Part shown: positions 44,499 to 53,828 of the stretch, one piece after another | Layout: the number at the start of each line of letters is the position of its first letter | Position numbering within the stretch: the first letter of the stretch is position 1 | From: Lachnospiraceae bacterium | GTDB taxonomy: Bacteria > Bacillota > Clostridia > Lachnospirales > Lachnospiraceae | Assembly (NCBI GenBank): GCA_018056425.1 | Contig: JAGPFR010000006.1 | Span: 1 to 64,000, forward strand | Direction of reading: 5' to 3' | DNA: 64,000 nt | Notes under the pieces: generated by a model | Database searches by the model: none | Seen by the model: the letters and a program-made list of their open reading frames with translations, nothing else | What the model was told of the DNA's origin: nothing | Program-made: the position numbers and the translations under genes

Positions 44499-45767
44499 AT
44501 GGGAATGACAATGACTCAAAAGATCCTGGCTAAAGCTGCCGGTTTGGAATCGGTAAAAGCCGGAGATCTTATCATGGCTGAGCTTGATCTTGTTCTTGGC
44601 AACGATATTACTTCGCCCGTTGCCATCCATGAGATCGAGAAAATGAAGGTTGACGGTGTATTCAACAAGGATAAGATCGCACTTGTTCCCGATCACTTTG
44701 TACCCAACAAGGATATTAAGTCTGCTGAACACTGCAAGTGCGTAAGAGAGTTTGCACGCAGAAATGAGATCACCAACTATTTCGAAGTAGGTGAGATGGG
44801 TATCGAGCATGCACTCCTTCCCGAAAAAGGTCTTACCGTTCCCGGCGACGTTATCATCGGCGCAGATTCCCATACTTGTACATACGGTGCACTCGGTGCT
44901 TTTTCAACCGGTGTAGGTTCTACCGACATGGCTGCCGGAATGGCTACCGGTAAGGCATGGTTCAAGGTTCCCTCTGCCATTAAGTTCGTTCTTAAGGGAG
45001 AGTTCTCCAAGGATGTAAGCGGTAAGGATCTTATCCTTCATATCATCGGTATGATAGGTGTGGATGGAGCTCTTTATAAGTCCATGGAGTTTGTCGGCCC
45101 CGGAGTAGCATCCCTTTCCATGGATGACAGATTTACCGTTGCCAACATGGCTATCGAAGCAGGCGGAAAGAACGGTATTTTCCCTGTTGATGATAAGACT
45201 GTTGAATACTTAAAAGAACATACAAAGAGAGAATATAAGGTATTCGAAGCTGATGAGGATGCCGAGTATGATGAGGTTTATGAGATCAATCTTAATGAAC
45301 TTCGTCCTACCATTTCATTCCCTCACCTTCCCGAGAATACTCATACCATAGATCAGGTACACAAAGAGGGCGATGTTAAGATCGATCAGGTTGTCATCGG
45401 ATCTTGTACCAACGGCCGTATCTCCGATATGAGGATCGCAGCTGAAATCCTAAAGGGCAGACATATTGCAAAGGGTATGAGAGCTATCGTTCTTCCCGCA
45501 ACTCAGGCTGTTTATATGCAGTGCCTTGAAGAAGGTCTTCTTAAGATCTTCATCGAATCAGGATGTGTTGTTTCCACGCCTACATGCGGACCCTGCCTCG
45601 GCGGATATATGGGTGTCATGGCTGCAGGTGAAAGATGCGTATCTACGACCAACAGAAACTTTGTAGGACGTATGGGACATGTTGATTCCGAAGTTTACCT
45701 TGCAAGCCCCGCAGTTGCCGCAGCAAGTGCAATCAAGGGATGCATTGCATGCCCCGAAGATCTGTAA
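44499..45767 (+). CDS. leuC: 3-Isopropylmalate dehydratase large subunit (LeuC/HacA family)
   Basis: 422 residues, the short type found in archaea and many Clostridia. The three cluster cysteines are visible in VIGSCTNGR and [33 protein letters not shown] is the aconitase signature. With LeuD it isomerises 2-isopropylmalate in leucine synthesis. AAGAGG precedes the ATG. leuA and leuB are not in the window; homoaconitase-like or citramalate-pathway (methylmalate) activity is possible in this subfamily. Confidence 0.9.
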   Translation: MGMTMTQKILAKAAGLESVKAGDLIMAELDLVLGNDITSPVAIHEIEKMKVDGVFNKDKIALVPDHFVPNKDIKSAEHCKCVREFARRNEITNYFEVGEMGIEHALLPEKGLTVPGDVIIGADSHTCTYGALGAFSTGVGSTDMAAGMATGKAWFKVPSAIKFVLKGEFSKDVSGKDLILHIIGMIGVDGALYKSMEFVGPGVASLSMDDRFTVANMAIEAGGKNGIFPVDDKTVEYLKEHTKREYKVFEADEDAEYDEVYEINLNELRPTISFPHLPENTHTIDQVHKEGDVKIDQVVIGSCTNGRISDMRIAAEILKGRHIAKGMRAIVLPATQAVYMQCLEEGLLKIFIESGCVVSTPTCGPCLGGYMGVMAAGERCVSTTNRNFVGRMGHVDSEVYLASPAVAAASAIKGCIACPEDL

Positions 45768-45785
45768 TTTAAGGAGATATACAAA

Positions 45786-46277
45786 ATGGATAACGCTAAA
45801 GGCAGAGTATTTAAATACGGTGACAATGTTGACACCGACGTAATAATCCCCGCAAGATACCTTAATTCTTCCGATCCCGCAGAGCTTGCAACTCACTGCA
45901 TGGAAGATATCGATAAGGAATTCACCAGAAAGGTTAATAAAGGAGATATCATCGTAGCCGCAAAGAATTTCGGCTGCGGATCTTCAAGAGAGCATGCTCC
46001 CATCTCCATCAAAGCTTCAGGAGTATCCTGCGTGATCGCAGAGACCTTCGCAAGAATCTTTTACAGAAATGCGATCAATATCGGACTTCCCATCATCGAG
46101 TGTCCCGAAGCTTCCAAAAACATCGAAGCAGGTGATGAAGTAGAGATCGATTTTAATACCGGCATCATCACCGATATTACCAAGGGAACTTCCTATCAGG
46201 GACAGGCTTTCCCCGAGTTCATGCAAAAGCTCATCGCAGCGGGCGGACTTGTTAACTTCATCAACGAAGGTAAATAA
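45786..46277 (+). CDS. leuD: 3-Isopropylmalate dehydratase small subunit
   Basis: 163 residues. [20 protein letters not shown] contains the substrate-specificity loop; [14 protein letters not shown] is the swivel-domain signature. TAAGGAG lies 9 bases upstream. Partner of the preceding gene. ruvA begins 2 bases after its stop, putting DNA repair genes in the same transcript. Confidence 0.93.
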   Translation: MDNAKGRVFKYGDNVDTDVIIPARYLNSSDPAELATHCMEDIDKEFTRKVNKGDIIVAAKNFGCGSSREHAPISIKASGVSCVIAETFARIFYRNAINIGLPIIECPEASKNIEAGDEVEIDFNTGIITDITKGTSYQGQAFPEFMQKLIAAGGLVNFINEGK

Positions 46278-46279
46278 AC

Positions 46280-46897
46280 GTGTTTGCATTTGTAGAAGGA
46301 ATCCTTGATCTTCTCGATCCCGATATGTGTGTGATTGATATCGGCGGTCTCGGCATCAACGTCAATATCACCGCAAGATGTTCATCCGAGATCGGATCTG
46401 TGGGAGATCATGTAAAACTCTATACATATACACAGGTTGCCGAAGATACATTTCAGCTTTACGGTTTTTCGGACCGTGATGAACTTGATATGTTCAAAAA
46501 GCTTATATCTGTATCCGGTGTCGGCCCTAAGAGCGCTCTTTCTCTTTTATCCGTAATGGATGCCGATTCGGTCAGATATGCGGTTATAAGTGATGATATC
46601 AAGGCACTGTCCAAGGCTAAGGGAATCTCAGCCAAGACAGCGGGCAAGATCATCATCGAGCTTAAAGGTAAGGTTGATCTTTCCGATGATTCGATCGCGA
46701 AGAAATTCGCAGGCTCCCCTGCCCCCGTTCAGAGAGCTGACATGGGGATAGAAGAATCCGACGCCCTTGCAGCCCTTGTATCACTCGGCTATTCGGAGTC
46801 TGAAAGTTCAAGAGCGATCATGTCTGTTGAAGGTCATGAAACTCTTGATTCCGGAACTCTTTTATCGCTTGCATTGAAGACTTTATACGGAAAATAA
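46280..46897 (+). CDS. ruvA: Holliday junction DNA helicase subunit RuvA
   Basis: 205 residues. OB-fold N-terminus ([25 protein letters not shown]), two helix-hairpin-helix motifs ([37 protein letters not shown]) and the C-terminal RuvB-contact domain ([18 protein letters not shown]). It holds four-way junctions for RuvB. GTG start with a GAAGG site overlapping leuD. Confidence 0.96.
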   Translation: MFAFVEGILDLLDPDMCVIDIGGLGINVNITARCSSEIGSVGDHVKLYTYTQVAEDTFQLYGFSDRDELDMFKKLISVSGVGPKSALSLLSVMDADSVRYAVISDDIKALSKAKGISAKTAGKIIIELKGKVDLSDDSIAKKFAGSPAPVQRADMGIEESDALAALVSLGYSESESSRAIMSVEGHETLDSGTLLSLALKTLYGK

Positions 46898-46904
46898 TTC
46901 GTTT

Positions 46905-47903
46905 ATGCCCAGAAGTATTGAAACTAATATCACAAATGAAGATAAGCCCGTAGAGCATTCTTTAAGACCTACAAGGTTAAAAGAATACATCGGTCAGGAA
47001 GCAATCAAGGAAAGACTCATCATCCAGATAGAAGCTGCCAAGGCAAGAGGAGAGGCACTTGACCATATTCTGCTGTACGGACCTCCCGGACTCGGAAAGA
47101 CGACTCTTGCAGGTATAATCTCCAATGAGATGGGAACACATATCAGGATCACATCGGGACCTGCTATCGAGAAGCCTTCCGAGATGGCGGCAATCCTTAA
47201 TTCCTTACAGGAAAGAGATATGCTTTTCATCGATGAGATTCACAGACTTAACCGTCAGGTTGAAGAGGTTTTGTATCCTGCGATGGAGGATTTTGCGATT
47301 GATGTAATGATCGGCAAGGATTCATCATCATCCGCAAGAAGCGTAAGACTTCCCCTGCCGCATTTTACGCTTATCGGTGCAACGACCAGGGCGGATATGC
47401 TCACAGCTCCTTTAAGAGACAGATTCGGAGAGCAGTTCCATATGGAATTCTATACTCCCGACGAACTCGCTGAAGTACTGATGTTTTCATCGGGCAAGCT
47501 GAATGTTGAGATCAAAAAGGATGCGGCTTTGGAACTTGCAAAAAGAAGCCGCGGAACTCCCAGGATTGCCAACAGAATGCTCAAGCGTGTCAGAGATTAT
47601 GCGCTTGTCAGATATGACGGGATCATCACAAGGGATATTGCCGTGGAAGCCATGGATCTTATGTCCATCGATAAAGTAGGACTTGATAATACCGACAGAA
47701 AGATCCTTGAAACCATTATCAGGAAATTTGAAGGCGGTCCCGTAGGACTTGATACTCTTGCTGCCGCAACGGGAGAAGATGCGGGAACCATCGAGGATGT
47801 ATATGAGCCGTATCTGCTCAAGAACGGATTTATCATGCGTACTCCCAAGGGAAGAGTCATCACGGATCTTGCAAGAGAGCATCTTGATATGTGGCTCACC
47901 TGA
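46905..47903 (+). CDS. ruvB: Holliday junction DNA helicase subunit RuvB
   Basis: 332 residues. Begins [14 protein letters not shown]; Walker [13 protein letters not shown]; Walker [23 protein letters not shown]; sensor [19 protein letters not shown]-terminal winged helix ([26 protein letters not shown]). ATPase motor of branch migration. ruvC is not adjacent, as usual in Firmicutes. The ribosome site is weak (GGAAAAT), consistent with coupling to ruvA 7 bases upstream. Confidence 0.97.
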   Translation: MPRSIETNITNEDKPVEHSLRPTRLKEYIGQEAIKERLIIQIEAAKARGEALDHILLYGPPGLGKTTLAGIISNEMGTHIRITSGPAIEKPSEMAAILNSLQERDMLFIDEIHRLNRQVEEVLYPAMEDFAIDVMIGKDSSSSARSVRLPLPHFTLIGATTRADMLTAPLRDRFGEQFHMEFYTPDELAEVLMFSSGKLNVEIKKDAALELAKRSRGTPRIANRMLKRVRDYALVRYDGIITRDIAVEAMDLMSIDKVGLDNTDRKILETIIRKFEGGPVGLDTLAAATGEDAGTIEDVYEPYLLKNGFIMRTPKGRVITDLAREHLDMWLT

Positions 47904-47904
47904 T

Positions 47905-47933
47905 TGCTAAATGTTTTTGATTTATATATACTG
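47905..47933 (+). promoter_or_regulatory. Promoter of the zapA-like gene
   Basis: TTGCTA (47905-47910), 17-base spacer, TATACT (47928-47933). It begins right after the ruvB stop, and the leader would be about 25 bases. Confidence 0.6.
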
Positions 47934-47964
47934 TTTCTGTGATATTTAGTTTCGGAGGTTTCTT

Positions 47965-48792
47965 ATGGCTGATATGAATGAGACTCAGGTAATAATCGCG
48001 GGTAAAGTCCTTACCCTTACCGGTTATGAGACTGCCGAGTACACTCAGAAGGTTGCTAATTACATCAATAAAAAGATGGATGAGTGCAGAAATGCTGTAT
48101 CATTCAGATCTCAGAACAAGGAAACCCAGATGCTCCTTGTCGCTCTTAATATTGCTGATGATTATATGAAGATAAGTGAAAAACTCACCGAAAACGAGCA
48201 GCTTATCAGAGACAAGGACAAAGAGATCTACAATCTTAAGCATGATATCGTTACCACTCAGAGCAGACTTGATAAAGCAGATGAGCAAGTAAGAACTCTT
48301 CAGGATAAAATGGCTGAAAGCTCCAAGAAGCTTATTCAGCTTGATGCAAAATTAAGAACAAGAGATAAGTCCGGAAAAGCGGATAAGGCTGAGAAGGAAG
48401 ACAAAGAAGATAAAGCAGAAGCTAAGGCTGAACCCAAATCAGAACCCAAATCAGAACCCAAATCAGAACCCAAGCCCGAGCCTAAGGCTGAAGTAAAGCC
48501 CGAACCTAAACCCGAGCCCAAGCCTGAACCTAAATCAGAAGCTCCCAAGGAAGAAGTAAAACCTGAGCCTGTAAAAGAGGCTCCCAAGGCTGAAGATAAG
48601 AAGGAAGAAACCAAGACTGAAGTAAAGAAAGATGAGCCCAAGGCCGAAGCTCCCAAAGAAGATCCCAAGCCCGGTTCAGCCAGAATGGATTCTCAGGAAA
48701 ATGAAACGGTCGGATTCCGCGGACCTTCTAAGGTTTCCGAACCCAGACTTGTCAAAGATAAAGATACGGTACCTTTTCCCATTAAGCATTGA
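47965..48792 (+). CDS. ZapA-like division protein with a long Lys/Pro/Glu repeat tail
   Basis: 275 residues, against about 90-100 for a plain ZapA. N-terminal ZapA domain (about 1-70; VIIAGKVLTLTGYETAEYTQKVANYINKKM is typical), a coiled coil (about 70-130), then a repetitive charged tail (about 131-240) built from KSEP, KPEP and KAE units, ending in a short ordered-looking segment. The DNA shows a 12-base unit CCCAAATCAGAA repeated exactly three times (48433 onwards), so tail length may vary. ZapA crosslinks FtsZ filaments at midcell. CGGAGG precedes the ATG. The U32 peptidase gene starts 3 bases after its stop. Confidence 0.83.
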   Translation: MADMNETQVIIAGKVLTLTGYETAEYTQKVANYINKKMDECRNAVSFRSQNKETQMLLVALNIADDYMKISEKLTENEQLIRDKDKEIYNLKHDIVTTQSRLDKADEQVRTLQDKMAESSKKLIQLDAKLRTRDKSGKADKAEKEDKEDKAEAKAEPKSEPKSEPKSEPKPEPKAEVKPEPKPEPKPEPKSEAPKEEVKPEPVKEAPKAEDKKEETKTEVKKDEPKAEAPKEDPKPGSARMDSQENETVGFRGPSKVSEPRLVKDKDTVPFPIKH

Positions 48793-48795
48793 GAT

Positions 48796-50991
48796 ATGGC
48801 ATCTGAATTTATCAAATACAATAAAAAGACTGAGCTCCTTGCGCCTGCAGGCAGCAAGGAGTCTTTTTATGCTGCAATGAGTGCCGGTGCTGATGCCGTT
48901 TATATGGCGGCTCAGAAATTCGGAGCAAGAGCCTATGCCGGGAATTTTACGGACGATGAGATATTTGAATGCTCTGAGATAGCCCATCTTTACGGAAAGA
49001 AGATCTATCTGACCGTTAATACTTTGGTCAAAGAAAAAGAACTTGATGACCTTCATGCTTTTGCCGAAAGCGGAGTAGTCGATGTATGTGACGGAGTTAT
49101 AATCCAGGACCTCGGAGTTGCTTCTTTTTTCCTAGAAAACAAACCGAATATCCCGATTCATGCAAGTACTCAGATGTCCGTTACGGGCTCCTATGCTGCG
49201 GAGCTTCTTAAGCAAAACGGATTTTCGAGAGTTGTCCCCGCAAGAGAGATCTCTTTTGAAGAGATAAGAGATATATACGATAAGACCGGAATGGAGATAG
49301 AATGCTTCATTCACGGTGCGATGTGCTATTCATATTCGGGTCAGTGCCTGTTTTCATCTATTCTCGGAGGACGAAGCGGAAACCGCGGAAGATGCGCCCA
49401 GCCCTGCAGACTTCCTTACAGACTGGCATCCGATAAATCGGGGGAAGAAAAGTATCCCTTAAGTCTTAAGGATATGTGTACTCTCGAGATACTTCCCGAG
49501 ATAATAGGTTCCGGTGTATGCAGTCTTAAAGTTGAAGGCAGAATGAAACCTGCCGAGTATGTATACGGAGTAATTTCCATCTACAGGAAATACCTTGATC
49601 TGATCGAATCGGGTAAGGAATACAGGATTGATAAAAAAGACCTCGAGACACTTTCAGGTCTTTACGTTCGCGGTAATCTGTCACATGGGTATTACGACAG
49701 ACATAATTCCAAGGATATGGTTACCGTAACAAGCCACGGATACAGATCCGGTCTTGAAGATACATCATCATCCGACAATAACAGATTTAAGAGCCTTGAT
49801 TGCATTCCGAAGCTTTCGGTTAATTTCAGTGCATTATTTAAAAAAGGTCAGCCTGCTTCGTTAAATGCATTTTGCGAAACTGAAGGCGGCAGGAGCGCTT
49901 ACGGATACGCTGAGGGTGAAGTTGTTCAGCAGGCACAGCGCACCGCTATTGCAAGAGAAGATATCATCAAATCTCTCAAAAAGCTTGGAAATACGGTATT
50001 TTCAACCGAAGAAGATTTGATAACAATTGATATAGAAAATGATGTTTTTTACTCTTTGAAGGGTATAAATGAGCTTAGAAGAGCATGCCTTTCGGACCTT
50101 ATCCGGAACCTTAAGGTAAAGCCTGATAATAACGAGTGTTTTTCTTGCAAAAAGCCTGTAAAGCCTGAATCCGTGAGCTTTTCTGAAATTCAGGATAAAT
50201 CCGGTATGTACAGCATATTGGTAAATACGGCTTCGCAGGTTAAAGTAATCCACAATTTATATGATGACGGAGAACTTGTCAAAATATGCAGGCTTTACGT
50301 GGATGAGTCCCTTTTAACAGGCGATAATGCGATCGATCAGGCCTCCATTTCCTTGTCTGATATCCCTGTATTTGCCGCAATGGCACCCATCAGGAGAAAA
50401 GGAGATGATTTATCTGATCTTTTTAAGATGTATGAAGAAGGGATGTTAAAGGGATTTCTGGTCAGGACACTTGAAGATCTTTCTTTGATAAGAAATAAAT
50501 ATCCGGGTGCTCCCGTAATAACCGATCATAATCTGTATACTTATAATTCAAAGGCAGCGGATTTCCTTGACCGATACTGCCGTAATCATACATATCCGCT
50601 TGAATTATCAAATCCCGAATGCAAGGATCTGTCGGCATCATCGGACAGTCTTTCCGAAAAGATCATATACGGAAAAGCTCCGCTTATGATCACCGCAAAC
50701 TGTATTCGTAAGACGCTTAAATCTTGTTCGCATAAACCCGGATTTGAGACTATAATAGACAGAAAAGGAATCGCTTTCTCCGTAAGTTGCGATTGCCTTC
50801 ATTGTATGAATGTAATTTACAATTCGGTACCTCTTTTGATCCCTGCCGGAAAAGAAACCGTTACGGGCCGAATTGAGTTTACCGATGAAGATGAGGCTAT
50901 GTGTCGCAAGATAGTCAGGTTTTATAACCTCGGCACCGAAGAGCCCGATATTGCACATACTACCGGATGGCAAAACAGGCCTGTTATGTAG
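48796..50991 (+). CDS. Peptidase U32 family protein with C-terminal extension
   Basis: 731 residues. The N-terminal part is the U32 barrel: TELLAPAGSKESFYAAMSAGADAVYMA and the signature ECFIHGAMCYSYSGQC with the Cys cluster continuing in GRCAQPCRLPY, which in relatives (RlhA, TrhP) binds an iron-sulfur cluster for RNA hydroxylation. LKVEGRMKPAEYV is also conserved. The C-terminal ~330 residues match the DUF3656-type extension seen in long U32 members. An RNA-modifying role is more likely than proteolysis by present knowledge of relatives, though some are annotated collagenase. ATG follows the zapA-like stop closely with a poor ribosome site, suggesting coupling. Confidence 0.88.
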   Translation: MASEFIKYNKKTELLAPAGSKESFYAAMSAGADAVYMAAQKFGARAYAGNFTDDEIFECSEIAHLYGKKIYLTVNTLVKEKELDDLHAFAESGVVDVCDGVIIQDLGVASFFLENKPNIPIHASTQMSVTGSYAAELLKQNGFSRVVPAREISFEEIRDIYDKTGMEIECFIHGAMCYSYSGQCLFSSILGGRSGNRGRCAQPCRLPYRLASDKSGEEKYPLSLKDMCTLEILPEIIGSGVCSLKVEGRMKPAEYVYGVISIYRKYLDLIESGKEYRIDKKDLETLSGLYVRGNLSHGYYDRHNSKDMVTVTSHGYRSGLEDTSSSDNNRFKSLDCIPKLSVNFSALFKKGQPASLNAFCETEGGRSAYGYAEGEVVQQAQRTAIAREDIIKSLKKLGNTVFSTEEDLITIDIENDVFYSLKGINELRRACLSDLIRNLKVKPDNNECFSCKKPVKPESVSFSEIQDKSGMYSILVNTASQVKVIHNLYDDGELVKICRLYVDESLLTGDNAIDQASISLSDIPVFAAMAPIRRKGDDLSDLFKMYEEGMLKGFLVRTLEDLSLIRNKYPGAPVITDHNLYTYNSKAADFLDRYCRNHTYPLELSNPECKDLSASSDSLSEKIIYGKAPLMITANCIRKTLKSCSHKPGFETIIDRKGIAFSVSCDCLHCMNVIYNSVPLLIPAGKETVTGRIEFTDEDEAMCRKIVRFYNLGTEEPDIAHTTGWQNRPVM

Positions 50992-51013
50992 TTCCTTTAA
51001 TGAGGTTTTCAGG

Positions 51014-52375
51014 GTGCAGATCACTCTTAAGTTTTATGTAATTGAATTATCGAAATATCTTATTGCCTTTATAATGCTTCTATATACCGGTCTTGCTCTG
51101 GTATGTAATTTTTCCCGTAATAAAAAGGCCGTATCGATATGCTGTTCACTTCAGAGCGGAGTTTTACTCGTTCTGATGTTTTTGTGCTTTCTTGATATGA
51201 CATTCGTATCGGGCAAAGAAGAGTATCTGTATCTGTTTGCGTTCATTACGCTCTTTTTGTTCTTTATGATCACGATCGTCTCGATCATATACGATAAATC
51301 GGACCGCGTACTTTTGAACAATATGTGTCTCTTGTCCGGGCTTGGACTGTGCATAGTATCGAGGCTTTCTTTTACCAGGGCTTTCAGGCAGTACATCATA
51401 ACTCTGGTTTCTTTTGCAATCTGTCTTGTGATCCCGTTTTTTGTGGACCGTTTCAGGTATTTCAGGCAGCTCCTGTGGGCATATGCCGGAATCGGAATAG
51501 TAACACTTTCGATCGTACTTTTAAACGGAGCCAAAACAAACGGAGCCAAGATATCTTATACGATCCACGGCTTTACTTTCCAGCCGTCCGAATTTGTTAA
51601 GATCCTTTTCCTCTTTTTCCTTGCGGCTCTTTTATACAAATACAATGATCTGAAATGGATCTTTATATCTGCGGTAATATCCGGAATACATGTACTGGTT
51701 CTCGTATTATCAAGGGACCTCGGAAGTGCGCTGATCTTTTTTGTCGCCTATTTCATGATCCTCGTCATGTCCACACACAATTACTGGTATTTGCTTACGG
51801 GGCTCGGAGGAGGTGCGATAGCTTGTATTGTCGCATACAACATATTTGATCATGTCAAAGTCAGAGTTGTTGCATTCCTCGATCCCTGGACCTATATCGA
51901 CGATCAGGCATACCAGATAACCCAGTCCCTTTTTGCAATATCATCGGGAGGGTGGTTCGGAAACGGACTGATGCAGGGAAGACCCTGGGATATTCCGTAT
52001 GTCGATCAGGACCTTGTATTCTCCGCACTTTGTGAAGAATTCGGACTGCTTTTTTCTATATGTGTACTTATCATATGTCTGTGCTGTTTCTTCAGGATGA
52101 TGGTAATGTCTGCAAGGATCAGCGATAAGTTCTATCAGATTATCGTTTACGGTATCGGAGTTATGTACATATTCCAGGTTTTCCTTACCGTAGGCGGCGG
52201 AACCAAGTTCATTCCTCTTACCGGTGTTACGCTTCCTTTCATAAGCTACGGAGGAAGCTCTGTAATGACCACTTATATAATGTTTTTCATTGTTCAGGGT
52301 ATTTATATAAAATCCAGAAATTTTGAATCTTCGTCCGATGAAAAAAATAAGAAACCTGATACAAAAGTACATTGA
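51014..52375 (+). CDS. RodA/FtsW-family peptidoglycan glycosyltransferase (SEDS)
   Basis: 453 residues with about 10 membrane helices. SEDS motifs: GAKISYTIHGFTFQPSEFVKI, LSRDLGSALIFF, ISSGGWFGNGLMQG, FVDQDLVFSALCEEFG-type loop with conserved Asp/Glu, and the C-terminal LTGVTLPFISYGGSSV. It polymerises lipid II with a class B PBP. GTG at 51014 is chosen because GAGG lies 8 bases upstream and it leaves the U32 gene intact; a TTG further up would overlap that gene. The cognate PBP gene overlaps its end by 38 bases. Confidence 0.93.
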   Translation: MQITLKFYVIELSKYLIAFIMLLYTGLALVCNFSRNKKAVSICCSLQSGVLLVLMFLCFLDMTFVSGKEEYLYLFAFITLFLFFMITIVSIIYDKSDRVLLNNMCLLSGLGLCIVSRLSFTRAFRQYIITLVSFAICLVIPFFVDRFRYFRQLLWAYAGIGIVTLSIVLLNGAKTNGAKISYTIHGFTFQPSEFVKILFLFFLAALLYKYNDLKWIFISAVISGIHVLVLVLSRDLGSALIFFVAYFMILVMSTHNYWYLLTGLGGGAIACIVAYNIFDHVKVRVVAFLDPWTYIDDQAYQITQSLFAISSGGWFGNGLMQGRPWDIPYVDQDLVFSALCEEFGLLFSICVLIICLCCFFRMMVMSARISDKFYQIIVYGIGVMYIFQVFLTVGGGTKFIPLTGVTLPFISYGGSSVMTTYIMFFIVQGIYIKSRNFESSSDEKNKKPDTKVH

Positions 52376-53795
52376 GGCTTCACCGAGATTTAAATCGATG
52401 ATACTTATAAACGTCACACTGGCGATTTTCTGTGTGCTGTTTATTTGTATGTTCGTTTATCTCGGTATTTTCGTTTCCACATCGACTATGGAGCTTTATG
52501 ACAACAGCTACAATAACCGTCAGGAGACCCAGAGTCAGAATGTTTTAAGAGGAACCATCTATGCATCGGGAGGAGAGATCCTCGCAGAATCCAGGATAGA
52601 TGAAAACGGAGTGGAGAGAAGATATTATCCCTACGGTTCAGTATTTGCCCATGCTGTCGGTTATTCCGTTAACGGACGAATGGGGATCGAAGACTATGCC
52701 AATTACTATCTGATGCATTCGGGCGCAAGTCTTTCTGAGAGAGTTGAAAATGACCTCGAAAACGTCAAAGATCCCGGATATGACGTTTTAAGTACTCTTG
52801 ATGTAAACCTTCAGCAGGTAGCAGATGATTACCTCGGATTATATAACGGTGCCGTTATCGTTACCGAGGCGAAAACAGGACGGGTTCTTGTCATGGTTTC
52901 TCATCCGAATTTTAATCCCGGCTCTATAAGGGAAGACTGGGATGCCATCACATCGGACCCCAAAGGCTCCCAGCTTCTTAACAGAGCAACCCAGGGTCTT
53001 TACCCTCCGGGGTCTACATTTAAGATAATCACAGCCCTTGAGTATTACAGGGAAAATCCCGATACCTGGCAGGATTATGCATATACCTGTACCGGAAACA
53101 TCATGCATGAAGATTACCGTATAAGCTGTATTTACGGAACGGTTCACGGGGATCTTGATCTTGAGTCTTCTTTTGCAAGATCCTGTAATTCATCCTTTGT
53201 TAATATCGGGCTTTCGCTGGATCGAAGCATGTGGGCTCAGACCATGGATGAACTGTATTTTAACAGGCGCCTTCCGACAGATCTTCTTGCCAATACCGGA
53301 AGGGCATATGTCGGAGCAGCCTCCACCGATTATGACATAATGCAGACTTCAATAGGTCAGGGTAAGACAACGCTCACACCTTTGCACCTGAATATGATCA
53401 CTCAGGCTATCGCTAATGGCGGTGAGATGCTAAGGCCCTATCTGATCGATGAAATAGTTGATAAGGACGGACGTGTTATCAGAAGCTATGCTCCCGAAAG
53501 TGCCGGAAGCGTGATGAGTGCGGAAGAGGCCGATTATCTGACAGACCTTATGACAGCTGTATGTGAGTATGGTACTGCAAGAGTTTTGCTGAATGATAAT
53601 TACACGGTTGCAGGTAAGACCGGAACTGCGGAATTTGCAAATGATATTAATGAATCCCATGCATGGTTCACCGCATTTGCGCCTGTCGAAGATCCTGAGA
53701 TATGCGTTACGATAATAATCGAAAAAGCAGGAACCGGTGTTGAGTACGCGGTACCGCTTGCCAAGAGAATATTTGATGCATACTTTGGCGTATAG
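52338..53795 (+). CDS. Class B penicillin-binding protein (transpeptidase)
   Basis: 485 residues, PbpA-like size. Short cytoplasmic start, one membrane segment (about 22-45), a small pedestal beginning RGTIYASGG, then the transpeptidase: SxxK in PPGSTFKI, SxN in SCNSSF, KTG in AGKTGTAEF. It crosslinks peptidoglycan as partner of the SEDS protein encoded just upstream. ATG at 52338 lies inside the rodA/ftsW end; no strong ribosome site, so translation is probably coupled. Confidence 0.93.
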   Translation: MKKIRNLIQKYIEASPRFKSMILINVTLAIFCVLFICMFVYLGIFVSTSTMELYDNSYNNRQETQSQNVLRGTIYASGGEILAESRIDENGVERRYYPYGSVFAHAVGYSVNGRMGIEDYANYYLMHSGASLSERVENDLENVKDPGYDVLSTLDVNLQQVADDYLGLYNGAVIVTEAKTGRVLVMVSHPNFNPGSIREDWDAITSDPKGSQLLNRATQGLYPPGSTFKIITALEYYRENPDTWQDYAYTCTGNIMHEDYRISCIYGTVHGDLDLESSFARSCNSSFVNIGLSLDRSMWAQTMDELYFNRRLPTDLLANTGRAYVGAASTDYDIMQTSIGQGKTTLTPLHLNMITQAIANGGEMLRPYLIDEIVDKDGRVIRSYAPESAGSVMSAEEADYLTDLMTAVCEYGTARVLLNDNYTVAGKTGTAEFANDINESHAWFTAFAPVEDPEICVTIIIEKAGTGVEYAVPLAKRIFDAYFGV

Positions 53796-53798
53796 ATA

Positions 53799-53828
53799 AT
53801 CAAACGCTCCCGGATGGGAGCGTTTGAT
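53799..53828. terminator. Hairpin between convergent PBP and HD-GYP genes
   Basis: ATCAAACGCTCCC (53799-53811), loop GGAT, GGGAGCGTTTGAT (53816-53828): 13 perfect pairs. Neither strand has a strong T-run, so it may act as a bidirectional barrier or weak terminator. Confidence 0.6.

Noticed and set aside
48336..48668. Antisense Gly/Ser/Leu-rich protein
   Set aside because: Mirror image of the KPEP/KSEP repeat tail of the ZapA-like gene.
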